From Anaeramoeba flamelloides (Eukaryota; Metamonada; Anaeramoebidae): a stretch of DNA of 64,000 nucleotides. The position numbers and the translations under genes were made by a program. The DNA lies in assembly GCA_027625915.1 (NCBI GenBank), contig JANTQA010000033.1, positions 5,518,001 through 5,582,000 of the forward strand. Direction: 5' to 3'. Positions 22,701-34,167 of the stretch are shown in pieces (the first letter of the stretch is position 1; the number at the start of each line of letters is the position of its first letter). Below the pieces are notes generated by a model that searched no databases, was not told the origin of the DNA, and saw only the letters and a list, made by a program, of their open reading frames with translations.

Positions 22701-25270
22701 TATTACATATTTAATTCAAAACGGCGTTGATCCAGATATTGTAAACAAAACAGGGGATTCGGTTCTTTCTTTTCTATTGAAATGCCCATGGGCTAATTTT
22801 GATGATTATAAATTATTAACCACAGAAAAAAATTTATATTCTTTATCTGAGTCAAGTAACAGAAAAAGGAAAATACATCGAAAAATTTCACATAATAATA
22901 TTTTTGTGAAAAATGAAAACAACACAATAAGTCAAGAACAAAAACAAAAACAAAAACAAAAAGGAGAAGGAGAAGGGGAAGGGGAAGGGGAGGGGAAAGG
23001 AGAAGGGGAAGGATTAAGACACAGTGGAGAGGCAAAGGTAACCGAGAAGGGACAGGAACTGGATGAGGGTGTATATAAAAAAGAGAAAGAAACAAATCTC
23101 AAATTTAAACATTCTTTAAACACAATAATTGAATTAAATCAAGATAATGATAGTAATATAAAAAATAATTTAATAAAAAGTAATATTGACAACAATCCAA
23201 ATTTACCTTCGCCAGGAATGTCACCTATTCATTTATTAATGTATTATTTCCCAATAATAAAAAATTATAAAAAAAAATTATTATTTAAAATTTTAAAATA
23301 TATAATAAAGGACCTAAATTTTGATATTAATTTAAGAGATATCAATTCAGATAGCTTATTGCATTTATCTACCTTATATTGCCCTGAAAAATATATTTTA
23401 AAATTAAATACATTCCTACTTAGATATGGTTCAGATACCAATTCTATTAATGTCGAAGGCTCAACACCCTTGCATTTGGCGTGTATTAGAAAAAATGGGC
23501 CAAATAGTAAATTATTGAAATTATTAATCACCAAACAAAATATCAATTTATATGATCAATCTAATAACATTCAATTTAATTTTATAAATATAAATAACCA
23601 CAATCGGAATTCTGGAAAATTTTATAATTATCAACTAATTAACAAAAGAAATAACAGGCACTATCCCATTTATTCCGAATCCTTTCAAAATAATTCCTTT
23701 TTTAATAATTCTATAAATAGTATCAATAATAATAGTAAGAGTAATAATAATAAAAAATTAGGACAAACACCATTACTTAAATTATGCTCGAATTCTTTTA
23801 GAGAATATTTGATGGAAACTTTAAAGTCAATAAAAATTTTAATTGAAAACGGAGCAAACGTTAATTTAACAGATTACAATAATGAAACGCCACTTCATTT
23901 ATTATTTTCAAATCCATTCGGTTGCTCTTATGAGATAATAAAAACATTAATAGATAATGGAGCGAATGTAAATGTCAAAAACCAACAGCTATCAACACCA
24001 TTGCATTTGGCTTCCCTATTTTATAATGAAAGTGCCATTAGTTTAAATAAAAACAAATATGAAAAGACGTACAGAAAAAATAATTACACCAAATATTGCG
24101 AAATTCTTTTAAAAAAACAATTAAAAGAATTGGCAATTGAACAATTAAAAATTATTCAACTTTTATTAAAGAATGGTGCAGATTTCAACGCAATAAATAT
24201 TTTTAATGAAACCCCTTTACATTTAGCGTGTAGAGGGAACGCTTCAATTAAAGTGATAAAATCACTAGTAAATAAAAAAAATATTAATATTTTGGGTAAA
24301 TTTATAAATCAAATGAAATCTTCAATTATTTTTCAAAGAAATACTTATTCTAAAATTCAAAATAGAGTTGATTGGAATTTCTTTGATCAATTATCCTTAA
24401 ATAATCATGGTCCTATTAGTCATAATAATAATACTCATAGTGTAAGTCCTAGTAGTAGTAACAACAATGATGATGAAAATAATAATAATAATATGAACGA
24501 TGATGATAATTTGATTAAAAATAAAAAAAAACAAGATATAGGCTGGACTCCATTGAACTTGGCCTGTAGGATTTCGAATATAAAGGTAATACATTATTTA
24601 TTAGAATCAGGTGCAAATCCAAATATTTTGGATCCCTATTTGGAATCCCCTTTATTTAATGCGTGCTTTAATTCAAATCCCCAAATATTAGATTTAATTT
24701 TACAATACGGAATCGACATAAATTCCATAAACAATAATGGGGATAATTGTTTGCATTTTGCAATTAAATTGGGATTGTCAATCAAAATAATTAAAAAAAT
24801 GTTGCAATCTGGGATTAATATTAATCATAAAAATAATAAGAACGAAACAGTTTTACATGCATTTTTTATTTATTCAATAAGAAAAAATAAAAACAGAGCA
24901 AATATGAACGATAGTAAAAGAATTAATTTGAATGATGGTATAATTAATAATGGAAATGAAAATAAAAAGAAAAAATCTGATTTTAATAATTATGAGAATG
25001 AGAATGATAAGAATCAAAATGAATTGAAAAAAAATAACCAAAAATTTGAAATATTGAAATTATTATTAAAAGCTGGTTGCGATCCTTCGATTAGAAATAA
25101 ACAACAAATTAATTTAGAAATTAATAAAATATTTGAAAATCATAATCGTAATTTTCATACTTTTTTAAATAACATTTTTAATGATAATAATAATAGTAGT
25201 AATAATAATAATATAAACAATAATAATATAAATAATATAAATAATGATAATAATAATAACAACAACAACA

Positions 25271-25302
<32 letters not shown>

Positions 25303-28300
25303 GATAATGACAATGGCAATGGCAATGGTAATGATAATGATGATGACAATGACTGCATTGGGTATTCTAGTCTCGAATTGGCTTTATTATTTCAATTTGG
25401 ATCCAAAGTGATTAGATTATTACTTTCTCACGGATCCAAAATTAACGAAAAGGATGCCAAATATTCTAGACAGCCAATTCACTCTGGATGCTATTTTTGT
25501 ACCAAAGCAAAACTAATTAAAGAATTGATTAAATTGGGGTCGGATGTGAATGCGGTTGATAAATATAATCGAACACCACTTCATTATTTATTTTTATCCA
25601 AAACCTCGATTGAAACCTTACCAAAAATCAAATATAAAAATTATTTAAAGATTTATCAAATTTTAATACAAAACGAGGCAAATCCAATGGCAAAGGATCA
25701 ATATGGACAGATACCATTACTATACTATTTTTCAGCTAAAGATGTTGAATCTGACCTCTTACTTAAAGATTATATTTCGCGTATCGATGTAAATGTCATG
25801 GATAATGATTACAATACCCCGCTTTTTTATGCATTTATCAAAAATAAAGAAAAGAGTATTATTAAATTATTATTGAAAAATGGCGCCAAAATGAATGTTA
25901 CGAATAAACTGGGGAAAAATTTAAGTTCATATTTTTCAAACTATTTGGTTCGAAATGAACGATTCCCTGATTTGCAAACTTTCGAATTATTGTTACAGTC
26001 TGGTTTAAATCCAAATTTTGTTGATGAAGACGGAGAAAGTAAGATCAACAGGGCAATATTCACAAGTCTAAATTTTGAAATTATACAACTGTTTTTAGAT
26101 AAAGGCGTAAACTTGCATTTTGTCTCAAAATCTGGGCACACCGCTCTCCATTATGCCTGTATGAGAAATCCAAATGATTATAATTATTATAAAAATAATC
26201 ATAATAATAATATATATATTGAAATTTATTCAAGAATTCTTTCAAGAAATAATTCAAAGCAAATGAAAAATCTTGATCGAAGTGATCGATATCAAATAAT
26301 TAAATTAATTTTATCCAAAGCCCCAGAATTAATCAATATTAAAAATAACTTTAATAAAACGGCACTTCACTTTTCTTGTAAAAATTTGCTCGGATTAAAA
26401 ATTATTAAATTGCTATTTAAATTTGGGGCGAAAATCGATGATTTCGGTGGTGGTGGTGGTATTAGTAGTGTTGGCGATTACAATTATAACGGCAGTTTTG
26501 ACGATGAGCGCGATGATGATGTTGATGTTGATTCATCACAGCCCTTATTGCATATCGCCATGGTGAAAAATGTTGATTTAGAAGTGATTGATTTTTTATT
26601 GTCTAAAGGTTTAAATCTTAATGTTAGGAATCATTTGGGTGACTCCCTTCTACATGTTGCCTGCACCAAAGGTTTAAGAATTAATGTAATAAAATATTTA
26701 TTAGAAAAGGGTATTGATGTGAATTGTAAAAATTTCAAAAATGAAACCCCTTTACAAACCTGTCTTTCAACTTTTTATCATTTTAATCTCAATACAATAA
26801 AAGTGTTAATTAATTATGGTGCAAAAATTATTTTAAAAATGGATCCAAATAAAATCACAAATAAAAAGAAAATGCTTACTGATAGAATTGATAATAATAA
26901 TGATCAAATTAATAAATATCGTAATAATAGTAAAAGTAATAATGGTAGTAGTGGTAGTGTTAGCAATGAAAAAGACACGGATGGTGAAGAAGAAGAAGAA
27001 GAAGAAGAAGAAGAAGAGGTAAATGTAATCTGTGAAATTTTACACACAACTATTAGATTTGGGGATATTGAATTATTAAAATTAATTTTATCTAAGGGAG
27101 TTGATCCAAACCAATTAGATAGAAATGGTTCGACTGCACTTCATTATTATTTTAATGCAACGATTAGACCTGATCAAAAAATATTAAAATTATTTCTTAA
27201 AAAGGGGTTCGATATAAATTTACCCAACAGATATCAGAACAAAACACTAATGCATTATATTTGTAACCAAACGAATCCTTTAGACTATCTTGAGCTGTGT
27301 TTTCAATTTTCGAAATCAATACCGGATTTTAATGTTCAAAATACTGAAGGCGATACGCCATTGTTTTTATTATCATTAAAAAATAACCCTCTTGAAATAT
27401 TCAAATTGTTGTTAAAAGCTGGAATTGAGCTCGATCAATTTACAATTAACCAAATATTGACTCAAGTGGAATTTCCAGAAGTCAGGGCTCTATTAAAATC
27501 TTATAACAATACATGCAAAGTGATGCTACAACTCTTTCAAAGAAACGAAGAAACAGACATTGCAATCAATTGTTCAGATGGGAAAGTTAAAATACATTCA
27601 TTGATCCTGCATATGAGATTTGATGAAATTATTACATTTAATGTTAAGAATGTGGAAACAATGTTTATGAATAATACAAAATCAGAGGTAATTTTTTTCA
27701 TTAATTGGGTTTATTCTGGTTTTCTCAATACAACAAGCCCACACCATTCCAATAATAAGGATAACCGTAGGAGCAATAAATTTATTGGCAATGATAACGA
27801 ATGTGGTGCTGGTGATGGTGATGGCTATGATCGCAATGAAAAAATAATAGGAAATACTATTAAAAAAAAAATATTTAATTTTTCTTTGTTGCTAGGAATA
27901 CCAAGGCACAATAATGAATTTTGGAAAGACAAATTTGGGAAAAAGGGCCTAATCAAAGATTTGACGACATTATGGTCAAATGAAAAATCTAAAAATTTTA
28001 CAATTATAATCCATGGGAAAAAATTAAAAACACACAAAGAAATTTTAATGTCACAAAGCGATTTATATCGCGGAATGTTCCTTCACGTTAAAAAGGCCAT
28101 TAATCAAGTCAATGACTATTCTGGGTTAAGCTACAAAGCAATCAAAATTTTGGTTCAGTTCTTTTACACAGAGTCCATACCTAACGATTTATCATTGAAA
28201 ATAATTAATCAACTTGAAGAAGCAATAGAATATTTCCAAATTTCAAAGGATACTATTTTGAATTTGAAACTCAATGAAATGTATCATAAGCAAAATAAAA

Positions 28301-28347
28301 AAAAACTTTTCAAATTAAATTTCCAAAATAGTTCTTCTAAAAATTGA
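19729..28347 (+). CDS. Giant ankyrin-repeat protein with two C-terminal BTB domains
   Basis: One uninterrupted exon of 2,872 codons from the ATG at 19729 (a TTG codon just upstream is not a likely start), ending in TGA. Most of the protein is a long ankyrin array. Clear repeat cores include TPLHLACIRK, TPLHLLFSNPFG, TPLHLACRGN and TPLNLACRIS, each followed by a helix and a GA(N/D)xN turn. Low-complexity Asn, Lys, Thr, Asp and Glu loops break the array. Two BTB/POZ-like domains follow: about residues 2595-2670 (DIAINCSDGKVKIHSLIL) and about 2745-2850 (FTIIIHGKKLKTHKEIL). In known families, ankyrin plus BTB proteins often act as cullin-3 substrate adaptors or scaffolds; that role is inferred here. 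There is no signal peptide or membrane segment. The precise partner is unknown. Confidence 0.9.
21467..21590 (+). repeat. ACC/AAC triplet tract coding Asn-Thr
   Basis: In-frame low-complexity DNA in the ankyrin gene. AAC triplets pass into ACC triplets and then an AACACC hexamer array, encoding a poly-Asn, then Thr, then Asn-Thr alternation. Confidence 0.85.
22936..23012 (+). repeat. Purine-only tract with a G-quadruplex motif
   Basis: CAAAAA repeats pass into GGAGAA/GGGGAA repeats coding a Gln-Lys run and then a Gly-Glu run. Within it, 22975-22995 has four runs of four G separated by 2, 2 and 1 bases on the coding strand. It lies in a linker of the ankyrin protein. Confidence 0.8.
25176..25347 (+). 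repeat. AAT/GAT triplet tract coding Asn, Asp and Gly-Asn
   Basis: Three adjoining in-frame microsatellites: AAT/AAC, then GAT, then an AATGGC hexamer, giving poly-Asn, ten Asp and a Gly-Asn alternation between two ankyrin blocks. Confidence 0.85.
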
Positions 28348-31300
28348 TTTTATATATAATTAATTGTCTTAATTACCATTTAAAATTATTTTTTTTTGAA
28401 ATTTAAAGAGAAAATTACTTTTTTTTTTTTTGTTTTTTATTTGAAAATATTTTTTTTTTTTTTTTTTTTTACAAAATATTCCATTTTAATAATAAAAAAT
28501 GTAACTAATTTTATTAAAATATATGTAGGAATTATTGTTTCAACCATTTATTTGTTTATTAGCACTAATAGTATTCTAGAATCGTTTAATTTACTTGTGT
28601 TTTTATCAATTAAAAATCTATGTCTCAATATAAAAGTAAAAAATGTACATTTTTTTGTCATTTTTTTTCAATCTCCTTTTTTAAAAACAGCATGAATCAA
28701 AGGTTATCAGGAAATGTAAAAATGATTCCTATTCAGACCTAGACAAATGTTGGTTCAGAACTATTATTTAGAGATATTTCAAAAAAGTAAATTTAAAAGA
28801 AAAACACAAAAAAAAAAAATGGTCATTTTTTGCTTTTATATATGTATTAGACTATAAGACAATAATTTTGTAATAGGAAATTTTTTTGAAAGGTTGATTG
28901 ATATTAAATATAATTATATATTCCTAATGTATTAAAAAAAATAAAAAAAAAATGGATTTTCTATGATTTTAATGTAGAGAAATACAAAAAATTCAAAATT
29001 ATATTCTTTTTCTAATTTTACTGAAATGGCCAAAGATTGTATCTAAAGATTACACTTACTTTGTTTTATTTTTAAAATTTTAATTAATCAAGTTTGTTGA
29101 AACAATATGAAATTTGCAGATATCTATCTAATAACTATTAACATCAAATCAATTTCTTTTTTTTTTTTCTTGCAAATACTTTTTAGTCAAAACATATTGA
29201 TCTATCAAATTGTTTTTGAAGTTATCAAAATATATAAAAAATATGAATAATTAAATTTGGAAAAAAAGAGAAAAAAAATACAATTTTTTGTTGTTTCACT
29301 TAAGATTAATATGATTTTCTCTAAAATTTTGGTATTATTTATTTTTTTAGAATGCCCATTAATGGACACCCAAAAAAAAATATTGGCTATTATGTAAATA
29401 TTTTAAAATTGAAAGGGAATTGCTGATGAATTAACTAATAAAGAAAAAAAAATCAAAGATAATATACTGAAAATATTTTTTGTTATTGTGAAAAAATTAT
29501 TAAAAATCTTTTAAATTGGAATTGAATTATCACTACCTTCTTGAAATTTGCATTTTCCAACCTTAAAATGAATAAGAAACTCTGATTTTTTTTTAATCAA
29601 AAGAGATTTGTGCAAAATAGAATTATATTGAAAACAAAATGTCTTGAAATACTACAATTTTTCGAAAAATAAGAAGGTAATTTTTTTTTGTAATAAATTT
29701 TTTTTGTAATAATTGTTTTTGATAAAACAAGAATTTACAATAATAGAAATTTCATGTATAAAAGATTATTTAGTTGAGAGTAAGACTCAAAAACATGATT
29801 TAATTACTTTTTTTGAGGAAAATTTTCTTAAAAATTTCGATCTTTAATAGAAATCGGGTATTTGGTACTCATTTTCATTTATTAGATTTACTTTTTGAGA
29901 TTATCTATTAAACAGTGGGTTTTAAAAATTACAAATAAACATTATAAATAGAACCATTTGTAACTAGAATGATTGGAAGTAGTTTATTATTATTATTTTT
30001 TTTTTTGGATGAAGAAAATAACTAAAAAGAGAAATTTATTGTCTCAATTCATCGAAAGAATAGTTTAATTTCAATTTTGGTTTTCAGCGGGTTGATTTTG
30101 GTGGTAAGTGTTCCACTCAGTACATAAAAAAATGCAAATTGAATTTCAATTTTTTCAAAAAAATATAATGTTTTTCTTTCTTGATTCAAAGTTTTGAAGT
30201 AAAACAAGCAACTTCATCTCACATTGGACTGATCTTTAACTTTATTTGATTTGAATAACTAAAAAATAATAAAATTTTGAAAATATTTTTATTTTTATTT
30301 TCAATTTTTGACTAAATATCATGGGGGTTTGCTGTATCAACATAGTTAATCAAGAGTCGGATTTAACAAATTTTAATCAAATGTAGATGTTTATATTCAT
30401 GAAAACAAATTCTTTAAGTCAACGTTATTCCCATATATTCTAAGACATATATGTATAAAAATAATTATTTATTTTTTTTTACAGTTACCCAAACCAAATA
30501 CTTTACATAGTCTTTTTGAAAATAATTCACCAAAATACAAATATTTTATTATTTATTTATATTGAGTGTGATTGTTTAATCCCATTATAAGGCATTTCCA
30601 AAAAAGTGGGGCATTTGTTTTACATTTCATAAAAAATCATCTCCGTTAGTGAAAGTATTCATTAATTGGTGATATCAAATTAAGTTTAATATTAAAAACA
30701 ATATAATAAATGATTAAGATATTTGTTTCAAAATATGTTAGATGAAATATTTCCGAAAAATTCAAAAAAAAAATAACCCTGTTTTTGGAAAAAACATTAT
30801 ACGACCAATTTCAAGAAAAAAATGGAAATATGTAAGGATAAATTGATTTTTAAACAATAAAATACATTTATATGTTTTCAATTCTATTTTACAAATTTTC
30901 TTTGTTGAGATTAAACAAGTTATTAAAACTGTTTTTTATATCAAAAAGAAAATAATAAACACCAGTTTCACCTAAAAAATATCAGATAAAATCGAGATCT
31001 GAAATTTTAAAATATTTTATTTATGGAATACAATACTAAGAAGCAAATTGAATTATTACCAAAAATCTATAAATAGTAGTTAATGATTGTGAATGTTTAA
31101 ATCCTTTTTTGAAGATTGAGTTTCATAAATGTATTTTAAAATAAATTGGCCCCTCTTTGTTGGAAATAGCTTACTTGTATTGAAGTAGACTTTTCGAGAT
31201 CTTTAGTTGTTTTTTTTTTTTTTTTGTAATTTTTATTGATGAAAGATGTTATCTTGTTACTAATAAGTTTTTTTTCTCTTTTATTTATTTATTTATTTTT

Positions 31301-31444
31301 TTCCAATACTTTTTTTGAAGTTTTTAATTTTTTTTCTGAAATTGTCTTTTATTGAGTTTTTCCAAATACTAGGTTTCCGAGTTTGACTAAATCTTTAAAC
31401 TACTCTAAATCATTTTACCGTTGGTCCAGTTTCCATATAACTTG

Positions 31445-31471
31445 TGTGCGTGTGTGTGGTGGGGGGGGGGG
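31445..31471 (+). repeat. GT microsatellite ending in an 11-G run
   Basis: TGTGCGTGTGTGTGGT is followed by 11 consecutive G. Such a run is rare in this A/T-rich DNA. Confidence 0.85.
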
Positions 31472-32063
31472 TATATCTTTGATTGGTATCTCACAGGAGA
31501 TACTTTTTACTATTTCAACATTATTAAAGTGATACGTATAATTATACACACTCTTCCTAAATTTCATTATTATAATAATATTTAAAAAGATATCCTATTT
31601 GAATTTCTTTGTATTTTATCTGTATTTTATTTATAGCCTTCTTTTATTATTTTAAAATATTTTAAACATTTTGAGGTTTTATTAAAGTTTTTAGATTAAC
31701 AATTGTGATAATCTAGAATAAATAAATATATTTCATTTTCAATCTATTTCAATCCCAAATTAATAAAAAAAAATTTTTTTTTATAAAAGACTATGTTTCT
31801 TAATTTATTTAAATCAAGAAACTATGATTTATTTTTTAGTTCCCTTTATCTCTTTTTTTATTTAATTAATTTTTATCCAACATTTAGGTTCCATTAGATA
31901 AAAAATATTAAAATTTTGGTAAATGATAAGAAATAATTTACAAAATAATATATTTGCAAATTTTGCTCAGAATAACATTTCTAGACCCAAATTTGTGAGT
32001 TAACTATATTATTTCACTACTTGAAAATTTTTTGAAAAAATCTTGGGAAAATAAATTTCTATA

Positions 32064-32260
32064 CAGTCAGTTTCACTTTTAAGGCACAAACTTTCAACGA
32101 AATTTAAGGCACAAAAAAATCTCAAATTAAAGCACAATTTTTTGGAATTTTAATTTTCACAAATTATTTTACTAGAATTTGAATTTTGTGCCTTAATTTG
32201 AGATTTTTTTTGTGCCTTAAATTTCGTAGAAAGTTTGTGTCTTAAAAGTGAAACTGACTG
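32064..32260. mobile_element. Mariner-like MITE, 197 bp, TA at both ends
   Basis: Ends are CAGTCAGTTTCAC and GTGAAACTGACTG, flanked on both sides by TA, as in Tc1/mariner elements. The arms are about 88 bp and nearly perfect inverted repeats around a short centre. Each arm carries the motif TTAAGGCAC or a close variant three times at about 24-bp spacing. No coding capacity. Close match of the arms suggests it is fairly young or under hairpin constraint. Confidence 0.85.
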
Positions 32261-32379
32261 TATTGTATATTTTGACTCTTGACTAAAAGGGAACAAAAAT
32301 GGAACACCATCTATATGTGAGCAAAATATTTTTTTTTTATATTATTAATAATTTTTTTTTGTTTTTTGAAAGTTTCAAA

Positions 32380-32976
32380 TTGAAATACACATGTGCAAAA
32401 ACAGATGTATTAATATTTTTAGTTTTTTTTACTAACTTTCTCATTTTTCCAAAAACTATAAAACTTTTCCTGGGCACCCCTTCTTGGAAGTTTCTTATCA
32501 ACGAACATGAGGTTTCTTATAGTAAAAAAAAAACAATTTAATAATAGAATAAAAATATTTGGCGGTGAAACAGGAATTTAAAAAAAGAAAGTAATTTTCA
32601 GAAATCAAAAAAACAAAAACAACCCCTAATATTTTTATTTGTTTAATTATTGATTTTTGGTTATCAGAAACATCAATTTTAAATTCTATTAATAAAAATA
32701 ATTCGTCATGATTATTATCATTAGTAAATGATAATAAAATTTGTGATTGTTTAACAAAATTTAAAAAAAAAAAAGTTTAGAAATAAATGCACAGAGTTAT
32801 AAAAGTAATTTTCTCTCTTCAAAAATAAATAAAAAATAAAAATAAAAACATCAATTTTTTTGACAAGAAACTCATCCATAGGGGTACCTCGGAAAAGTTT
32901 GAAAGTTTTTGGAAAAATGACAAAGTTAGTTAAAAAAACTAAATATATTAATACATCTGTTTTTGGTAATGTGTAT
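32380..32976. mobile_element. Inverted-repeat element (arms ~120 bp, interior ~350 bp)
   Basis: Left arm 32380-32505 and right arm 32858-32976 are reverse complements with about 80-85% match by eye. Shared blocks include 'aaaaacagatgtattaata', 'catttttccaaaaact' and 'aaacttttcc'. The interior is A/T-rich and noncoding. No target duplication could be fixed by eye. Confidence 0.7.
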
Positions 32977-33379
32977 CTGTGATATAATTTATCTAATCAA
33001 ATTATAATTTCAAAAATTCAATTTTGAGAGTTCAAAAATTTTGAATTTGTAGAACTTTCTGTTTGAGATTTTTAATAAAAGTTGGTGGCTCTCTGATTGG
33101 TTGTAAATTAAATTATCAATTATTTCTAATGTAAAAAAAGATCTAGTCATTATATAGATCATGAGGTGAAAAATTGACTTGGTTTTCTTATATAATATTG
33201 AATTAACAAGTTGAAATATCATAATAGAAAGAAAGAAGAATAAAAACGAAATCTACAATAAAAAATTTAAAAAAACAGAGATAAGAAAAATACTATAGAA
33301 TAACTCGAATTGAGACAAGTTTATATGATCATATGATTAGGAATAATTTTACGTTATGGTTTTATTTTCAAAGTAAGAC

Positions 33380-33800
33380 GTTGAGTCATATTGGTCAAGA
33401 AATAATAGCAAAAAATGTTCATATATTTCTTTTGGATTCATGTATTTTATCAATTAGTTTGTTTTATTTTTCCGATTAGTATAAAAAAAAGATTAAATTT
33501 TGAAGGTTATTTGTAGAAACGATCTAAATTCAAAGTGGTTTTTATTCAAAATATAATTTTTTCGAAATTTTTCTATCTGTTTTTAGGATCCTTGAATCTA
33601 AACCAAAAAAGGAAAAAGATCTTTTAATTGAAAATCAATCGGGAAATAATGAATTCTTTTGAAATTAATAAACTATATATCTCTAAAGGTGAGAAACAAA
33701 TTAGTTTATGGCCAACAAATTGATTCTTTGAGGAAATATGTTCTCTGAATAATCTTTGGGAAATAATTAATAAGAATAATGACAAACTCTACCATTAATC
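33380..33800 (+). repeat. Dispersed repeat family C, copy 3 (diverged)
   Basis: This follows the order seen at 470-770 and 55100-55400: aagattaaatttt, aaggttatttgt, then a 'gatcttttaattgaaaat' block, then a gggaaataatgaa block and a later 'ctttgggaaataa' block. Weak but collinear. Confidence 0.4.
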
Positions 33801-34167
33801 GAATTAAATAATTAGGTATGAGGATTGTTGTTTCACAAAAATCAAAAAGTTTGTCTTGATTACTACTCAATTTTAATAAATAGGGAAAGGAATGATGTTT
33901 TTTGAATATTCTTTTTTTTTGAAAAAACTATGTTTATATCAAACAATTTATGGGGTTATGGATAAAAAGTTAATATAAAACACATTTTGATCATTTAGAA
34001 ATCATTATTTGGATTTCAAAAAAAAGTTGTTGAAAGTATTTTTTCCTTTCATAAAATCCTAAAACTAATTTGAAAAAAGTGCTTGAGGTTCATTTTTTTC
34101 TATTTTTTGTTTGTAAAAAAATTATTTCTTTTTTTTTTTATATTTGATCATTTAATAACAAAACATC

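Larger units (their letters stand above)
28348..34167. other. 5.8-kb gene-free spacer with inverted-repeat elements
   Basis: No coding exon is convincing. It contains a mariner-like MITE (32064-32260), a second inverted-repeat element (32380-32976), part of repeat C (33380-33800) and a GT/G11 tract (31445-31471). Long poly-T runs occur at 28450-28470. The 99-codon frame at 28396-28695 is mostly Phe from poly-T and is not convincing. The 80-codon frame at 32299-32541 lies partly in an element arm. Confidence 0.6.

Noticed and set aside
28396-28695. 99-codon frame after the ankyrin gene.
   Set aside because: Made largely of Phe and Ile from poly-T and A/T-rich sequence; no motif and no coding bias.
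32299-32541. 80-codon frame starting MEHHLYVSK.
   Set aside because: Overlaps the left arm of an inverted-repeat element and has noncoding composition.
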